Shown here: positions 34,495 to 45,640 of the stretch, in pieces
Numbering within the stretch: the first letter of the stretch is position 1
Layout of the letters: every line of letters begins with the position of its first letter
Assembly: GCF_023053635.1 (NCBI RefSeq)
Contig: NC_086183.1
Span: 32,593,501 to 32,657,500, forward strand
Origin: Elgaria multicarinata webbii
Taxonomy: Eukaryota > Chordata > Lepidosauria > Squamata > Anguidae
Reading direction: 5' to 3'
DNA: 64,000 bases
Program-made: the position numbers and the translations under genes
The notes under the pieces: generated by a model
What the model saw: only the letters and a program-made list of their open reading frames with translations
Told to the model about the DNA's origin: nothing
Databases searched by the model: none

Positions 34495-34800
34495 TAAGAA
34501 AAAAAAATCCATAATAGTGTAATATCTTTATTAGGCCAACCAAAAAGACACGGAAAGAAGTGTATACATTTTTGCAATCTCCAGATCTCTTCATCAAATG
34601 AATACAAAAGCAGGATTGGGGGAGAAAGGAAAGAGAAGCTGCCTTGATGTTGAAGTCGTGGTGTGCACATGACCACAGTCTTCACAGTTTCATAATGAAA
34701 CATTTGTTGTAATCCCATTCAATGTGGTTATTAATGTTACACAAAATGAGATTCTATACCAATGGCAGAATACTCTTGTTTGTAACAGGCTGCCATTGTG
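34495..34800. repeat. Unclassified repeat-like segment
   Basis: 'atctttattaggccaaccaa' and 'ttgcaatctccagatctctt' resemble 3' ends of interspersed repeats I have seen in reptiles, but I cannot name the family. Confidence 0.25.
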
Positions 34801-34856
34801 GTTAGGTCACAGGGGGACCAAAGGTGGAAATGGAGTTGGAGGCCAATTTGTTGTTA

Positions 34857-35325
34857 TAATCATAGAATCATAGAACGGTAGAGTTGGAAGGGGCCTACAA
34901 GGCCATCGAGTCCAACCCCCTGCTCAATGCAGGAATCCACCTCAAAGCATCCCTGACAGAGGGCTGTCCAGCTGCCTCTTGAAGGCCTCTAGGGTGGGAG
35001 AGACCACAAACTCCCTCGGTAACTGGTTCCACTGTCGTACTGCTCTAACAGTCAGGAAGGTTTTCCTGATGTCCAGCTGGAATCCAGCTTCCTGTAACTT
35101 GAGCCCATTATGGAGCCATCGAGTCCACCCCCCTGCTCAATGCAGGAACCCACCCTAAAGCATCCCTGACAGACGGCTATCCAGCTGCCTCTTGAAGGCC
35201 TTTAGGGTGGGAGAGCCCATGACCTCCCTAAGTAACTGGTTCCATTGTCGAACTGTTTTTCCTGATGTCCAGCCAGAATCTGGCTTCCTGTAACTTCCTA
35301 ATGTCCAGTAGAAGGTCAGGGTGAA
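34857..35325 (-). repeat. Two adjoining inverted CR1 3' ends
   Basis: The first copy starts 'taatcatagaatcatagaac' and runs to about 35110. The second restarts at 'ggagccatcgagtccacccc' and repeats the same order of phrases ('gcctcttgaaggcctttagg'). It is either a tandem duplication or a second insertion. Confidence 0.8.
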
Positions 35326-35349
35326 GGTGAACTGAATGTATCATCTCTA

Positions 35350-35745
35350 ACTCTTTATTTATTTATTTATTACATTTCTATACTGCCCAATAGCCAGAGC
35401 TCTCTGGGCGGTTCACAGAAATTAAAATCATTCAAAGTATAAAACAACAGTATAAAACCATAATATAAAATACAATATAAAAGCTCAACCAGATAAAAAC
35501 AGCAGCAATGCAAAATTACAAATTTAAAACACCCAAGTTAAAATTTATTTATAGACTGTTAAAATGCTGGGAGAATAAAAAGGCCTTCACCTGGCGTCTA
35601 AAAGCATAGAATGTAGGTGCCAAGCAAACCTCCTTAGGGAGCTCATTCCACAGCCGGGGTGCCACAGCAGAGAAGGCCCTCCTCCTGGTAGCCACCTGCC
35701 TCACCTCCTTTGGCAGGGGCTCGCGGAGAAGGACCCCTGAGGATG
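35350..35745 (-). repeat. Inverted L2 3' end with ORF2 C-terminus
   Basis: The inverted tail 'atttctatactgcccaatag' is followed by 'caaagtataaaacaacagta'. The reverse frame gives LREPLPKEVRQVATRRRAFS and AVAPRLWNELPKEV, matching the L2 copy at 24715. Confidence 0.85.
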
Positions 35746-36392
35746 ACGAAACCAGATGACACACACACACACCCCGCTCAAAAAAACCCTTTTGTATTTT
35801 TGTCTGATAAAGAGATCTGAAGACTCCAAGAAAATAAAAAATAAGCCTACCTTGGCTGTTTGGAAGCTTTGGAGTGATTGTGCTCGTAGAAGGTTTCACT
35901 AGAGGGCAGGCAAAGCCAAAAACAAAACAAAAAAAAACCATATATAAGAATACGGTGATCTAAGGATTATGACTCAAGATCTACTAGACCGATTTTGCTC
36001 ATTTTGGTTTTAAACTGAAGCTTGAGCAGAAAAGTTTGAAACAATGGGGAAAAATCAAAGCTGTGGAAGAGAGACGAAAGAGGGATGAGGTGAAGGAAGG
36101 TTAATGCATATTCTAGTACTGTGCATGTAATGTAACATGTGACACCATGTGCATCTGCACATGTAATAATGTTTACTCCTGTGAGGTTTTAGAGTGCTGG
36201 GGCCAATGAAAGGACAGGCACAGAATGATAGAAAAGGGGGTGAAGAAACGTCTGTGGTGATAGGAGGAAGAAAAAGTGAGGCCAAAGAGCTGAAAGGACA
36301 CCAGAGGGAGAAGAGAGAGAGAGAGAGAAATACATCACATGTTTTTGACCTCAAGAAAAGAAGTAACTTCAACCAAGAAGAAGAGGATATAC

Positions 36393-36525
36393 CTGGGCAA
36401 ATCGGAGGTAAAGTGACAAAATATTATATGCCAGTTGAGTAACAGCCAAGACCAGCCAGCTAGAAGCCCAGAGCAAATCTTTCTCATTCTTTTTCCATCA
36501 TTTTTTGGTTTGTCTGTCATGTAAT
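36393..36525 (-). CDS. NKPD1-like gene B, exon 2 (first membrane segment)
   Basis: A 133-nt exon found by phase and homology, between acceptor TTCTGTTGCAG and donor CCCAG|GTATAT. It encodes DYMTDKPKNDGKRMRKICSG, LLAGWSWLLLNWHIIFCHFT and SDLP. Entry phase 1 matches the end of the Walker A exon, and exit phase 2 matches the single G before TCA of the main exon, giving DLPR-SEETE. The DYM start and WHIIF phrase match genes C and A. In A and C this segment is fused to the main exon with no intron. Confidence 0.82.
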
Positions 36526-36719
36526 CTGCAACAGAAAATATAATACAGGAAATGCTCACCAATTCAGACATTATGAGCAACCCTACACCAGTGGGTCCTT
36601 TAGATGATGTCGTCAACCCCTTGCATGTCTTCCACATCTTCCCCTGGTTATCCAGTTCTTAAAAAACAACAACACCTGGATATCCCCAATTCTTCTGAAA
36701 TATCGCAGAATTTCTTATC

Positions 36720-37660
36720 GTGTGCAGCCAAAGTTGCTCTACAAAGCAACCACTAGAGGCTGCTGCCCCATTCACATATATGCATACGGAGAGGAGGGGA
36801 AGTTTTCAATTACAGACTTCGTGGCTTCCCCTCTCCACCCATGTAATGCAGCCCATTACACTCGTGTAAGAGAAGCAGGAAGCAAATCCCTGGTAAGGCA
36901 ACACTATTTCCCCTTCATGTAGAGATGCCCTCAGAGTGTATTCTGTGGCCACAGGGTTAGAAGGGTAATCCCAAACATACACCCCACCAATTTTCTTGAA
37001 AAACTCTAACCAAAGAGATCCCACAACCTTCCAGTTACAGTCAGAAAGTTTGATCTGATTTCCTAGATACATCCTTTGCAGTCCTGAATCCACCTTGCCT
37101 GGCCTGGATGACTGCAGGTAGCTCAATTTGTCATAAGCAAAAAATCCTCACCAAAATAAAATTCAGCAAGTTAAACCAGGACCCAGAAACCTTGTGGTAT
37201 GGGGGGGGGGGCTGCTGCAAAGTGTCACAAGTTAATGCAAAACAGCAAAAACTTAAATAATGCAGCCTCATATGCTATTAAAAGGATTTAAAAAATTAAT
37301 AAAGAAAGGGTGCAAAGTGTATAGCAACCACCCTTGTTCCTTTGCAATCACTGGCCAGAAAATTGCCACCTATTTTTCCTTGGTATATTCAGCCCCCTTT
37401 CAGAGGAATGAGCAGAGGGTGAGCAAGGCAGAATTATGGGGTACCCATCAGGGGCCCTGCACCACTGGGGGGCGGCGGCTGGAGAAATGACAGCTGTAGC
37501 CACTGCAAGCGCTTTCTTGTTTTTCTTTCCTTTGCTTTTGGCATGAATGCCTGGAGCTTCACTCTGCAGGGCTGCCCTATTAAAAAGCAAAGGGGAAGGA
37601 AAGAAATTGAAGCACCTGTTGTTACCTGGTAGGAGGTGGGAAGGGGGAGTGACTAGAGGA
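36720..37660. other. Gene B intron, no gene seen
   Basis: A/T-rich non-coding DNA with a short G run at 37201-37211. No repeat was recognised. Confidence 0.3.
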
Positions 37661-37689
37661 TGGGAAGGAGCAGGTGTCTTTTAAAGAAA

Positions 37690-38200
37690 ACCTTTCTACC
37701 GAGGTTGTCCAGCATGCTCAAACCAGTGTGGCCAACAACCTCTGCAAATGGTTTGTAAGAAACCATGTTGTATGTTTTTGTAGTTTTAAATTTTGTATAT
37801 TGTTTCCAGAAGGGGTTGCCTCAAGACTTTGATCCTGAGGGCACTCACATGCTAAAACAGGCTAGGCCCCTTTAAGAGACAAAGCCACAGTCAGTGTGGA
37901 GGGGGAGTCAATCAGCCTAAATGAAGCCAAACTCTTATTTAAGGCTCAGTCTTGCTCTGTTCCATGTTGGAGTAACGTAATACACCTTTGCCTGGCTTCC
38001 AGTCCCAGTTGGGGCTTTCTGTGGTGCTGATCCCTTCCTGCCTTGCTTTGCTGTGAAACCCGGCTTAAACTGACCCCTGCTAAAGTTCTGATCTGCCGCA
38101 GAACTTTGCAAGCCACACTACAGAGCAGAGCATTGACGAAGTCTATGGCCTGAAAGGGGACATACCCAGCCAAGGATCTAGCTCAAGGACCGCCTCAAAC
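37690..38200. repeat. Possible LTR-like segment (fossil)
   Basis: A TATA-like 'cttatttaaggctcag' is followed after some 60 bases by 'taatacacctttgcctgg', an order seen in LTR promoters. No gag, pol or env and no clear flanking duplication was seen. This is a weak suggestion only. Confidence 0.15.
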
Positions 38201-38540
38201 CTGGCAGCAATATTAGATACATCAGGTCCTGCTTGGAGAGTAAAAAGCTCAGTTGTTGTTTGGCCTTTGCAAGGTCAACATCTTCCCTCTAAAATCCCAC
38301 AGAACTTGAATCTGATCATCTGAAACCCGCTACTAGTGGCTGGATGTCAGACCCATCCAAGCCTTGCTTAGCATCTCATGGTTTCACAATGAGGGCAGGA
38401 CAGTGGCTCAATTTTCATCGATGGTGGACGTCTTTGCATTAACTGGGTAAGATCCTGTCTCTGTCACATAGTTTGAATTCTGCCTTTCTGATTTTGAATT
38501 CTGGTTTTCATAACCAATAATATGGTATAGTGATGCTTAC

Positions 38541-38709
38541 CTTCAATTTTATCTAAGAATTTTCTTTTTTGCTGTCCCCACGGTGAATACAGTCCCACCG
38601 TCACTGGCAGGTCAACATCCTTCAGCGTCTGAGCCAAGGCTTTGCAGTAAATGTCATGGTTGTTGTCTGCCTTCCTTTCCTTTGTTGGGATTTTACAGCC
38701 CTTACTCAT
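38541..38709 (-). CDS. NKPD1-like gene B, exon 1 (Walker A region)
   Basis: It encodes MSKGCKIPTKERKADNNHD, IYCKALAQTLKDVDLPVTVG and LYSPWGQQKRKFLDKIE, then a GAAG|GTAAGC donor (phase 1). The P-loop tail WGQQKRKF lacks the Gly and Ser/Thr of a working Walker A. In genes A and C an intron separates the start codon from this exon. Here the ATG at 38709 is joined directly, or an upstream first exon has been missed. Confidence 0.7.
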
Positions 38710-38895
38710 CGTTGTGGCAAAAAGAATTTAAATATTTAAAATCCCAGGTTCAGCAGCTACCTAAATCTGCCAAAGAAAAGGATTGAAATGGGTAAAGCGC
38801 CCCTGGTTGGCTGCCAGTTTGATGGGGGGGGGGAGGCCATTGGGAGAAAGGCTGGTTGGCCAAGGGAGTTGAACTATCCCTATCTGCTAAACTTG

Positions 38896-39017
38896 CAGCC
38901 TTCCTCAACCTGGGGCACTCCAGATGTGTTGGACTACAACTCCCAGAATGCCCCAGCTGGGGCATTCTGGGAGATGCAGTCCAACACATCTGGAGCGCCC
39001 CAGGTTGAGGAAGGCTG
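38896..39017. mobile_element. hAT-type foldback MITE, copy 4
   Basis: It runs from 'cagccttcctcaacctgggg' to its reverse complement, with 'actacaactcccagaatgc' in the left arm and a very short loop. Flanks tgctaaac and tgctaaag suggest a worn target-site duplication. Confidence 0.85.
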
Positions 39018-39418
39018 TGCTAAAGTGTCATGGCTACCACCATCTGATCCCCCAACTCCATTGTCAATCAGCCCAGGGCAGGGAGTGAACTGAGCCCACC
39101 CCCTTGCCTCTCATCGCCCTGACGCTGACAAGCGTCAGGGTGACGAGAGGCAATGGGCGGGGCTCCGTTTTAGCTCCCCAGGGCAGGCAGCGAAAACTGA
39201 GCCGCCTAGTTTGGCGCTGGGGGCGGGGGCTGGGAGATGCGTTCCCGGAATTCTAGAACGCGTCTTCCAGCTCCTCCCCACAGTGCAGATGCGGGCCTTC
39301 TCCTGCGTGACGGCACCAGAGCGCAGGAGAAGCCTAGATTGGCGCTGGGAGGAGGAGCTGGAAGACCCGTTCCCAGGGCCGGTGCCAGACTATTCTGCGC
39401 CCTAGGCAAGGTGAGCTA

Positions 39419-39424
<6 letters not shown>

Positions 39425-39454
<30 letters not shown>

Positions 39455-39455
39455 A
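39425..39455. repeat. (CA)n microsatellite
   Basis: About fifteen CA dinucleotides lie inside the hAT element. Confidence 0.95.
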
Positions 39456-39755
39456 AAAATGCCAGCTTTGATTTTTAAGAACAGATGTTTCCTGGAAAAC
39501 ATAAGAAGCACAAAACTTGAAACTGCTAAATTTATTTTAAAGTGCAAGAAAGACGTCATGCCAATTATAGCAAACAAATTGGAAAGGAATGTCTATGGGT
39601 CTAAAATGCATTATTTAATAGGAATATCGCCTCCAAATCATCCCTCCCAACTCACACGCATGTTTACACACACACTCAGCATCACTCACTCCAAACAAAC
39701 ACACGCATGAACACATGCATTCACTCAAAGACCCCATGCACCCCATTCACCCAGA

Positions 39756-39756
<1 letters not shown>

Positions 39757-39790
<34 letters not shown>
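39757..39790. repeat. (TC)n microsatellite
   Basis: About sixteen TC dinucleotides lie inside the hAT element. Confidence 0.95.
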
Positions 39791-39792
<2 letters not shown>

Positions 39793-40727
39793 GGGTGCGT
39801 TCTAGAAGTCCGAACATGGAGCCGCCCCACCCCCACCTCAGCGTCCCTGGCTGTGCTTTAGCTGGGCGGGCGTGGGGCACCATCTCACCCACCCAGGCCC
39901 AGCTGAATCCTTGGGCCGGGCCGGCTCACAGCCAATGCGCGTGAGTGCTGCACTGTGCCCAGCGCCCCTCTTAGCTTGGCGCTCTAGGCGGCCGCCTGAG
40001 TGGCCTCTATGGTAGCACTGGCCCTGCGCGTTCCGGACTTCAGGAACACATCTCCCAGCCTTTTCCCCGGTGAATTGGGGCCCAATCCCGGTTGCCTCGG
40101 AGACCGCCATTTTTCTGGAGGTCTCCGGGGTTTCCCGGTGCATCTGGTCACCCTAATTCCGCACATTCTTTTTGTCTTTGAGTTGGCAATTCGGGGTGCA
40201 GTGGTGGGTAGGGGAGTCAGATGGTACCCTGCAGGGAGCGTTATGGTCTGGAGGGAATCGATCCCTCTTGACCAGAACTTCCAGTGGTCAAAGTTGAGCG
40301 TGCTAAAGTCAGCACCCTGGCCCTCTCCCATGCTGGGCAAAGTTTGTAAAGACCAGTTCTAATGGGACACTGATATTGAAAAGTCCAAATACATATTTGG
40401 ACTAAATTAATCCCCGTGTATATTTAGAGGCATTGCTAGAATTTGTTGGATTTTGGATTTGCTGGGATTACAGCTCAGTAGGACTTTGATCGAGTAAAGT
40501 GAAAGGAATTCCGACTGAATAGGCCCATGGGAGGGAGAAATGTCTCCCTGTTCTTTGCGGGGGGGGGGGGGGAAGGACCAGAGGAGGAAGACAGAATATT
40601 CCTGCCCTCCTGGAGTTCCATAAGTAGCATACAGCAAAGGATTGTGCCAGCTTGCTTGCTTCTGGACTGCTTTTAATAGTGGCTCAGCTGGACCAACCAA
40701 GGGCGGAATTCACTGGAGCTACTAGAG

Positions 40728-41062
40728 ATCATAGAATCATAGAATAGCAGAGTTGGAAGGGGCCTACAAGGCCATCAAGTCCAACCCCCTGCTCAATGCA
40801 GGAATCTACCCTAAAGCATCCCTGACAGATGCTTGTCCAGCTGCCTCTTGAAGGCCTCTAGGGTGGGAGAGCCCACAATCTCCCAAGGTCACTGGTTCCA
40901 TTGTCGTACTGCTCTAACAGTCAGGAAGTTTTTCCTGATGTCCATCTGGAATCTGGCTTCCTGTCACTTGAGCCCATGATTCCGTGTCCTGCACTCTGGG
41001 AGGATCGAGAAGAGATCCTGGGCCTCCGCTGTGTGACAACCTTTTAAGTATTTGAAGAGTGA
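40728..41062 (-). repeat. Inverted CR1 3' end
   Basis: It starts 'atcatagaatcatagaatag' and continues through 'aggccatcaagtccaacccc' and 'ctgatgtccatctggaatct'. It is one of the longer CR1 tails in the window. Confidence 0.85.

Positions 41063-41066
<4 letters not shown>

Positions 41067-41098
<32 letters not shown>
41067..41098. repeat. (AC)n microsatellite
   Basis: About sixteen AC dinucleotides adjoin the CR1 tail. Confidence 0.95.
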
Positions 41099-41100
<2 letters not shown>

Positions 41101-41249
41101 TGACCCCTGAAACATGGGTGCTGATTATTATTTTTTACAAAATAAAATAAAATAAAATAAAGTTAACATGACATCTGTAACAGCTACAGACCACCAAAAG
41201 GGCAAATTTAGTTGGTATTGTATTTTAAATCTTAGAATGGTGATAGCTA

Positions 41250-41405
41250 CTATTTGGTTATTATTTTTATTATTTTTATACTGTCGTTTTAAACTTGCAA
41301 ACATTTATATTGCATTTTATCATCTTGTATTTTATGGTTTTAATGGTTGTGAACTGCCCAGAGAGCTTCAGCTATTGGGCAGTATAGATATATAATAGTT
41401 AATTA
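41250..41405 (+). repeat. L2 3' end
   Basis: 'gtgaactgcccagagagctt' and 'attgggcagtatagatatat' are the forward L2 terminus, diverged from the younger copies. Confidence 0.7.
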
Positions 41406-41409
41406 ATAT

Positions 41410-42260
41410 TACTTTTAAAATATATATTGTAGAAAACAGGTAAGAAGAGAGGGAATTGCTTACCTGAGCAAATTTGGCTTGATACTCTGGCATGAATAGG
41501 ATTTTATTCATTGGATTGTTTCTCTCTAAGGCAGGGGAAATAAATAATCATAATCTGCTGGTTGAGAAGAGTGTCAGTTGGTTACCACACCTTAATCCTT
41601 AATCCTTCCCTTTTTCTGAGATGCAATTTTGGCAGTGAAAGAAGGGACACCTAAAGAAAAAGGAAGTAAGGAAGATAGTGCCTCTGAGCATATGCAAAAG
41701 AAACCTGTCCTTCAATGGTCCAAAAACCCAAACCAAAAACGAACTATTCCAGTGCTTTAAAACAAATTTAAACAAATTTTTTGATAAGATCAAATATTTC
41801 CATTAAAAAGTAAGGATTTTATTCCACGTGAATTACTCTAATTGTGGGTTTATTAAGTTGCAATGGCTTTAAAATTGTTTGTTCACTTCCTATTTTTTGT
41901 GGAAGGCAGAGAAAACAGAGTTGCAAGATAAGTTCTTCTTTTCTGTCTTTTCAACAAAGAGGAAGTAAAAGAAAATTGAAAAACCTGCACTTTAAATCTG
42001 TTTGGACCTTGTCCAACGCGCATAAAAAATATACACAGATATGTTTGGGGAACTTTTTATGACCCCCTGAAGTGGTAAAATATTCCATAACCAGAAATAT
42101 GTCTATGGTGTCAGAAGAAAAAAAAGCCTGTTTTAAACTCAGATATTAGGAAAGCATCATGATTGTCAAGGTAAAACTTTAGGGAAAATGATGATGATGA
42201 TCTAACATTTTTGATCTTCTGGGATAGTTGTCCAATTCCATATGAAATTTGTCTCCAGTG
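41410..42260. other. Space between genes B and C, no gene seen
   Basis: A/T-rich DNA without recognisable exons. No repeat was identified with confidence. Confidence 0.3.
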
Positions 42261-42264
42261 GGGT

Positions 42265-42488
42265 GTCAATTGAAGAGGGTAAAATTCCCTCTTCATCACA
42301 ACAGTTCAAGCTACACTAGCTATAGTAGAGTGGCCAGATACAAAAGAGGGCAGGGCTTCTGCAGTTTTAACGGTTGTGATGAAGAGGGAATTTCACCCTC
42401 TTCAATTGACACCTGCTGAAATTCCCTTTGCTACATTACTGTTAAAGGTACAGGAGCCCTGTCCTCCTTTTCATAGGGTCACCCTACC
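42265..42488. mobile_element. Palindromic DNA element, 'tgaccctatg' family, copy 2
   Basis: 'aattccctcttcatcacaac' and 'ttgtgatgaagagggaattt' face each other around 'gccagatacaaaagagggca'. The right end is 'cttttcatagggtcaccct'. It is related to 22800 and 43395. Confidence 0.7.
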
Positions 42489-43394
42489 TCCATCTTGTCT
42501 GGAGAGAGTCTCCGTTTGTTGGTCCTCACCCAGCCCATCGCCAAGGCCAAGCTCAGGTTCAGGATAGTCAGTGCTTCCTTCATTTGATGAAAAGGAGAGA
42601 TAGAGCTGAAGGACATTCGTGTGCTCCTTACGCTCATGACACCTCAACCCATCCCTCCCAACAACCTGCCCCTGTGGTTTCACTGTGGGCATGTTGATGG
42701 GCTTCAGAGCCCCAGGGGCTGCAACCTTGCTGCTACTGCACGTCACCAAAATTCAGTGGCAGCAGCAAAATAGTCAGCAGTAATGCAAGGCAGCAGTGAA
42801 CACACTTGAGGCTAGGAGGTGCATGCAGCCTGCGATTATTTTAGATACAGGGGGGAGGCAGTAGGTGTGATAGTCGGTGTCATGTAATGGACCCATTAAC
42901 TTCTGTGGGTGGCTAATTATGAGCGTGCAATAAATCGCTCATGCAGAGAAGCTCAGTGACATTGTATTTATAATTAATGGTGATTTATTGTACAGTTGTC
43001 GTCAGGATAGTTAGATTTGTCATTTAGTTAATGTTGTTCTACGCTGAAAATCTTTAAGCTAGGTCAATAGCTTCATACAACTCTTGAGCGATTGAAAATC
43101 GGCCCCTCCTCACCCGGACAATAAAACGTTGAGCTATTATACCGCATGACAAGTTCTCCAAATAATACTAGTGTGTCTCAAGGCTGAAATGGTTGCTCTG
43201 AAAGCCTTGTAAATTTTACAGCTGCTCCCCGTGAATAATTTCACTGAAGTTTTACTGCTCTCGGGCGGGTGGGAATGCAGGTCACTGCTCATTATTACAC
43301 TGGCAAAGGAGCATGGTAGAGGCAAAGCACGGGAGAACGTCTGGCTGATGTTGAAACCATGGAGTCAGCATTTTGCCACAGTCGCAAGATGCAG

Positions 43395-43680
43395 TATAGG
43401 AAGGTGACCCTCTGAAAAGGAGGACCGGGCTCTTGTATCCTTAACAGTTGTGATGAAGAGGGAATTTGAACAGGTCTCATTTGTAGGCAGGAGCCCTGCC
43501 CTCTTTTGTATCTGGGCACTCTAGTATAGCTCCTGCAGCTTTAACTGTTGCGATGAAGAGGGAATTTCACCAGGTGCTGCATGCATACAAATGACACCTT
43601 GCTGAAATTCCCTCTTCATCACAACTGTTAAAGATACAGGAGCCCGGTCCTTCTTTTCATAGGGTCGCCTTACAATATGG
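43395..43680. mobile_element. Palindromic DNA element, 'tgaccctatg' family, copy 3
   Basis: It starts 'aaggtgaccctctgaaaagg' and ends 'ttttcatagggtcgcctta'. The inner arms are 'gatgaagagggaatttgaac' and 'gaaattccctcttcatcaca'. No coding capacity was seen. Confidence 0.72.
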
Positions 43681-43849
43681 GAAGGGGTTGCAGACATTCA
43701 AATCAGGCTCTTCCAGGCGTTGTGATGGTCTTAGGTTGCACCTAGGACTAGCTGTAGGACTGCTTGGATGAAGAACACTAACAAAGACTGGTTGATCCCC
43801 CCATTCCTGGAAAGATAAGATCCGGCTGTTACTTGGGTGGAAATCCATT

Positions 43850-44180
43850 TCCTCTTCGCTATTTCCCCACTTATTGGTTTTATCCCTCCCAAATCCAGCC
43901 AGCTGAGCTTTCCCAGAAGCCCTTTCTCCTGGCCCTTTCCCAAAACCACCTTCACCCTTTGGTGATTTCCCAGGTTTTGTGCAGTTCCCTTCCCCCACTA
44001 TGAAACCTCGAAATGCTTCTCCGAGGGCTTTAGCCACTGGCAGGAAGAACTTTAAATTAAATTAAGTCGGTGTTTTTGGCATTTTTATTTTATTTTTGGG
44101 AACCCGCCCCTTCTGCCTTAGCCCCGCCCATCACTGGAATATGGTTTCCAGGAAATTCTCCAAAACGTTCTGCACCCCTG
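43850..44180. repeat. Unclassified repeat also seen at 6200-6490
   Basis: 'ggcaggaagaactttaaatt' and 'ccgccccttctgccttagcc' parallel 'ggcaggaagaactttaagct' and 'ttttgcctttggtcccgcct' in the earlier segment. A third, weaker relative lies at 61960-62160. The family is not recognised. Confidence 0.4.
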
Positions 44181-44462
44181 GATGAAATAGACAGCATTTT
44201 ATGCGAAGTACACGCAAATAAATCACACGCGCGATCTGGGGCTTGTTGGCTTAGAGGCGTTTCCAAGGTGTCTTTTGAGGAGCAGCAGAATTGCTCATGC
44301 TTCATTTTGAGAGGTTGAGACCTCACCGCATCCGTCTCCATTACTGGACTGAATCCACCACTGGAAGAAATATATATATATATATATATATTAAGGCAGC
44401 AAGTCCAGTTCTTGCTTCATGTTCTCTTAACCATTCCAACGGATCTCTCCAGCGCTGCTGGT

Positions 44463-44774
44463 TTATCTGTGAAGATTTTCCTTGGAAATGTTCATTGACA
44501 ACCTGCTTCCTCTCGGCGTGTTCTCCTGCAGGCCTAACCAATTCTTCTCAGCGAAGATGGGTGCTGGGAATGCTGTGGAGGGGAAGGAGCCCTGCGGGGG
44601 CACAGATCCGAGGAAATACGTGCTGAAGTTCATCCATTCCCCAAGGCTCATGCCAAGGGCGTCCTTGATTTCACTTCTGTTGCTGTAGACCAGGGCCCGT
44701 CCGTCCAAATTGTGCTCCCGCAACCTCTCTGTGTAGCGCTGGGCGTTCTCCTCTTTCAAACCGAGTTTGACCAT
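44463..44774 (-). CDS. NKPD1: NKPD1-like gene C, last exon (SAM-like domain)
   Basis: The exon starts after CTCTTTTGCAG and joins the main exon at phase 0, giving DEVCSE-MVKLGLKEENAQ. It then encodes RYTERLREHNLDGRALVYSN, EIKDALGMSLGEWMNFSTYF and a tail ending ENLHR. The NLDGRALVYS...LGMSLGEW pattern is that of a SAM-like fold, and it resembles the C-terminal NGRVL...MxFGDW segment of KIDINS220, another KAP protein. SAM domains mediate protein assembly, so C may self-associate or bind KIDINS220-type partners (inference). Genes A and B stop before this point. Confidence 0.82.
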   Translation of the reverse strand: MVKLGLKEENAQRYTERLREHNLDGRALVYSNRSEIKDALGMSLGEWMNFSTYFLGSVPPQGSFPSTAFPAPIFAEKNWLGLQENTPRGSRLSMNISKENLHR

Positions 44775-45295
44775 CTGCAAAAGAGAAAACAGCAAGACCC
44801 ATCCCATCATGGCTCTCACCCAATGGAGAGCCAGCCACCTGTAGCCCCAGCGAGGCGGTGAACGGAGTATTTTTATGACCTCAGCATGACTCAGTCACTA
44901 ATCCAGGGGCAGCGTCCAACAACGCCATTCCGTTAGGGCGAATGATGTTACGCTAGTGGCAACTAGATCCTCGACTACGCAGAAGAGGATAATCCAATGA
45001 CAGTTGCGGCTGTGTGTAACCTGACGTGCAATCAGTTGGCATAACTTTTGTGCAACCCATTGGTCAGCCCTGCTGCACATTCCGCTCATGCAACCAGTTG
45101 TGCAACGGTCAATTTGGCAGTGATCCTGTCATAAAAGCCACCATAAGTGAACGCGGAAGATTCCATGCCAGGCCGAGAGCCCCGGACATTGAATCGAACG
45201 ACAAACCAATAAAAAGCTCTGTTCACCTACATCTGGGGGTGTGGTGGGGCCATGGCCAACAGGCCACATGCAGCTCTTACCCCACTCCCACTATG

Positions 45296-45339
<44 letters not shown>

Positions 45340-45340
45340 C
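45296..45340. repeat. (CA)n microsatellite
   Basis: About twenty CA dinucleotides. Confidence 0.95.
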
Positions 45341-45390
45341 TACCATGCGACACAAAAAAAATTGGCTTAAAAATTGCTAAAAGGCTTAAA

Positions 45391-45640
45391 ACAGCCAGTC
45401 TGGTGTAGTGGTTAGAGTGCTGGACTGGGACTCAAGAGATCTGGGTTCTAGTCCCCACTCGGCCATGAAGCTCACCGTGTGTCTTTGGCCCAGTCACTGA
45501 CTCTCACCCTAACCTACGTCACAGGGTTGTTGTGAGGATACAATGGAGAGGAAGAGGGGCACTATATAAGCCGAGTTGAGTTCCTTGCAAGAGGAATAAA
45601 GATGCGGCATAAATGAAATAATAAATAAGTTCGTTCTGAG
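45391..45640 (+). mobile_element. MIR-type SINE
   Basis: The A-box-like 'gtagtggttagagtgctgga', B-box-like 'gggttctagtcccc', core 'ggcccagtcactgactctca' and tail 'gcggcataaatgaaataata' are in the canonical order. Confidence 0.8.

Larger units (their letters stand above)
39374..40026. mobile_element. hAT non-autonomous element, GC-rich family, copy 1
   Basis: The ends are 'cagggccggtgccagactat' and 'tatggtagcactggccctg'. Flanks cccgttcc and cgcgttcc agree at seven of eight bases. The same family in the opposite orientation occurs at 49107-49678. Inside are (CA)n and (CT)n tracts. No transposase was seen. Confidence 0.8.
39229..40165. mobile_element. Foldback element split by a hAT insertion
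   Basis: The left arm (39229-39280: 'ggctgggagatgcgttcccg', 'cgtcttccagctcctcc') is matched in reverse by 'ggaggagctggaagacccg' (39350-39370) and, beyond the inner insertion, 'ttcaggaacacatctcccag'. Removing 39374-40026 restores one continuous inverted repeat. Confidence 0.6.

Noticed and set aside
39211-39710. Forward frames near 39.2-39.7 kb
   Set aside because: They run through foldback arms, a hAT end and a CA repeat.
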